From NCBI RefSeq assembly GCF_026126425.1, contig NZ_JAFMPW010000007.1:124001-188000 (forward strand): a stretch of DNA of 64,000 bases. The letters are read 5' to 3'. Position numbers and translations under genes: made by a program. Numbering within the stretch: the stretch's first letter is position 1; every line of letters starts with the position of its first letter. Source of the DNA: Muriicola sp. Z0-33 (lineage in GTDB: Bacteria; Bacteroidota; Bacteroidia; Flavobacteriales; Flavobacteriaceae). Below are positions 63,441-64,000 of this stretch, one piece after another. The notes beneath the pieces are model-generated. The model was not told the origin of the DNA. It did no database searches and saw nothing but the letters and a program-made list of their open reading frames with translations.

Positions 63441-64000
63441 ATGAAACTTACCTTAATTACAGCAACCTACAATAGTGGTAAAGTCTTATTGGATTGTTTA
63501 AATTCTGTGTGGAAACAGGATTATAATGATATAGAGCACCTGATTATCGATGGAGGTTCAGAGGATGATACATTGTCTGTTGTAGAGAAGTTCAAGTGTC
63601 ATAATTATAATATTAAAGTTTTCTCTGATAGTGATAACGGCATTTACTACGCTCTTAACAAAGGAATTGCCCTTGCAACAGGTGAAGTAATTGGTTTTGT
63701 ACATTCGGATGATCTGCTCGCCGATCCTAAAATTGTTTCGAAGATCATGAATTGTTTTAATGACGGACCGTACGACGGGGTATATGGAAATCTGCAGTAT
63801 GTTGATAAACAGCAAAGTACTAAAGTTGTGCGGTCCTGGCAAAGCCGCGATTTTGAGCCCGGACTATTAGGCAAAGGGTGGATGCCTGCGCACCCTACGT
63901 TCTTCTTGAAAAAAGAAGTGTATGTAAAGCACGGAGGATTTAATCTTAATTATAGAATTGCAGCAGATTATGACATGATGCTAAGGGTGCTAAAAGATAC
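63441..64000 (+). CDS. Glycosyltransferase family 2, 3' end outside window
   Basis: ATG at 63441 opens a frame that stays open to the window end (186 codons seen). It begins M-K-L-T-L-I-T-A-T-Y-N-S-G and continues with I-I-D-G-G-S-E-D-D-T, S-D-N-G-I-Y-Y-A-L-N-K-G-I, and V-H-S-D-D-L, the pattern of WcaA/WcaE-like GT2 enzymes in colanic-acid-type clusters. P-A-H-P-T-F-F follows near residue 150. Cut by the window edge, not by mutation. Confidence 0.9.
   Translation, partial: MKLTLITATYNSGKVLLDCLNSVWKQDYNDIEHLIIDGGSEDDTLSVVEKFKCHNYNIKVFSDSDNGIYYALNKGIALATGEVIGFVHSDDLLADPKIVSKIMNCFNDGPYDGVYGNLQYVDKQQSTKVVRSWQSRDFEPGLLGKGWMPAHPTFFLKKEVYVKHGGFNLNYRIAADYDMMLRVLKD

Noticed and set aside
1-64000. rRNA, tRNA and known riboswitches
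   Set aside because: No cloverleaf, rRNA core segment or familiar riboswitch core was seen by eye in the intergenic regions; this is not equivalent to a covariance-model search.

Overview
The window looks like chromosomal DNA of a marine member of the Flavobacteriaceae (Bacteroidota), by the sequence about 40% GC. The signs are: lipoprotein signal peptides with a cysteine lipobox, Sec signal peptides that end in S/A-Q, starts with little Shine-Dalgarno signal and several TTG starts, S1 sulfatases, many sugar oxidoreductases, ECF sigma/anti-sigma pairs and a lipid-linked surface polysaccharide cluster. No rRNA, tRNA, transposase, integrase, CRISPR array or SusC/SusD pair was seen.

Region 1 (1-18.8 kb). 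After a rhodanese fragment and a DnaQ-UvrC-like nuclease comes a tight plus-strand operon: SDR, S1 sulfatase, FAH-family hydrolase, second S1 sulfatase, GH29 alpha-L-fucosidase and FMN L-lactate dehydrogenase. A convergent SDR/TIM-barrel pair follows. Then come an IlvD/Edd sugar-acid dehydratase, a GntP permease, a lipoprotein cytochrome/beta-propeller dehydrogenase and an L-fucose-type mutarotase. Together these read as removal of sulfate and fucose from a fucosylated sulfated glycan, followed by the non-phosphorylated L-fucose route: fuconate, 2-keto-3-deoxyfuconate, 2,4-diketo-3-deoxyfuconate, then pyruvate plus L-lactate, then pyruvate. The dehydratase is of the IlvD/Edd type, not the enolase type.

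Region 2 (18.8-31.3 kb). A minus-strand operon encodes a large SGNH-like/propeller/HEAT/cytochrome c lipoprotein, two Gfo/Idh/MocA oxidoreductases, a sugar-nucleotide-type epimerase, a zinc alcohol dehydrogenase and a TIM-barrel isomerase. Divergent from it are an MFS transporter and a second isomerase, and a ThuA lipoprotein follows. Heptad repeats in opposite orientations bracket the isomerase-MFS-isomerase block, and a palindromic REP-like element lies beside the larger repeat tract. The substrate is unknown.

Region 3 (31.4-51 kb) is the most novel part. Nine consecutive minus-strand genes encode exported proteins I cannot assign to a characterised family. Five are paralogues of one large family, one carries a ricin-type beta-trefoil, one is small, and two are paralogues sharing an LFGGNP/WTNC domain. 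Divergent from them is an ECF sigma factor with a TPR anti-sigma-like partner. Convergent to that pair is a membrane-anchored TPR-CHAT cysteine protease, followed upstream by twin small lipoproteins. This may be one regulated cell-surface or periplasmic system.

Region 4 (51-64 kb). A third cytochrome/propeller lipoprotein and a CotH-like exported protein are followed by an AT-rich surface polysaccharide cluster: WecA-like initiating transferase, flippase, polymerase, one GT4, a hexapeptide acyltransferase and three GT2 enzymes, the last cut by the window end.
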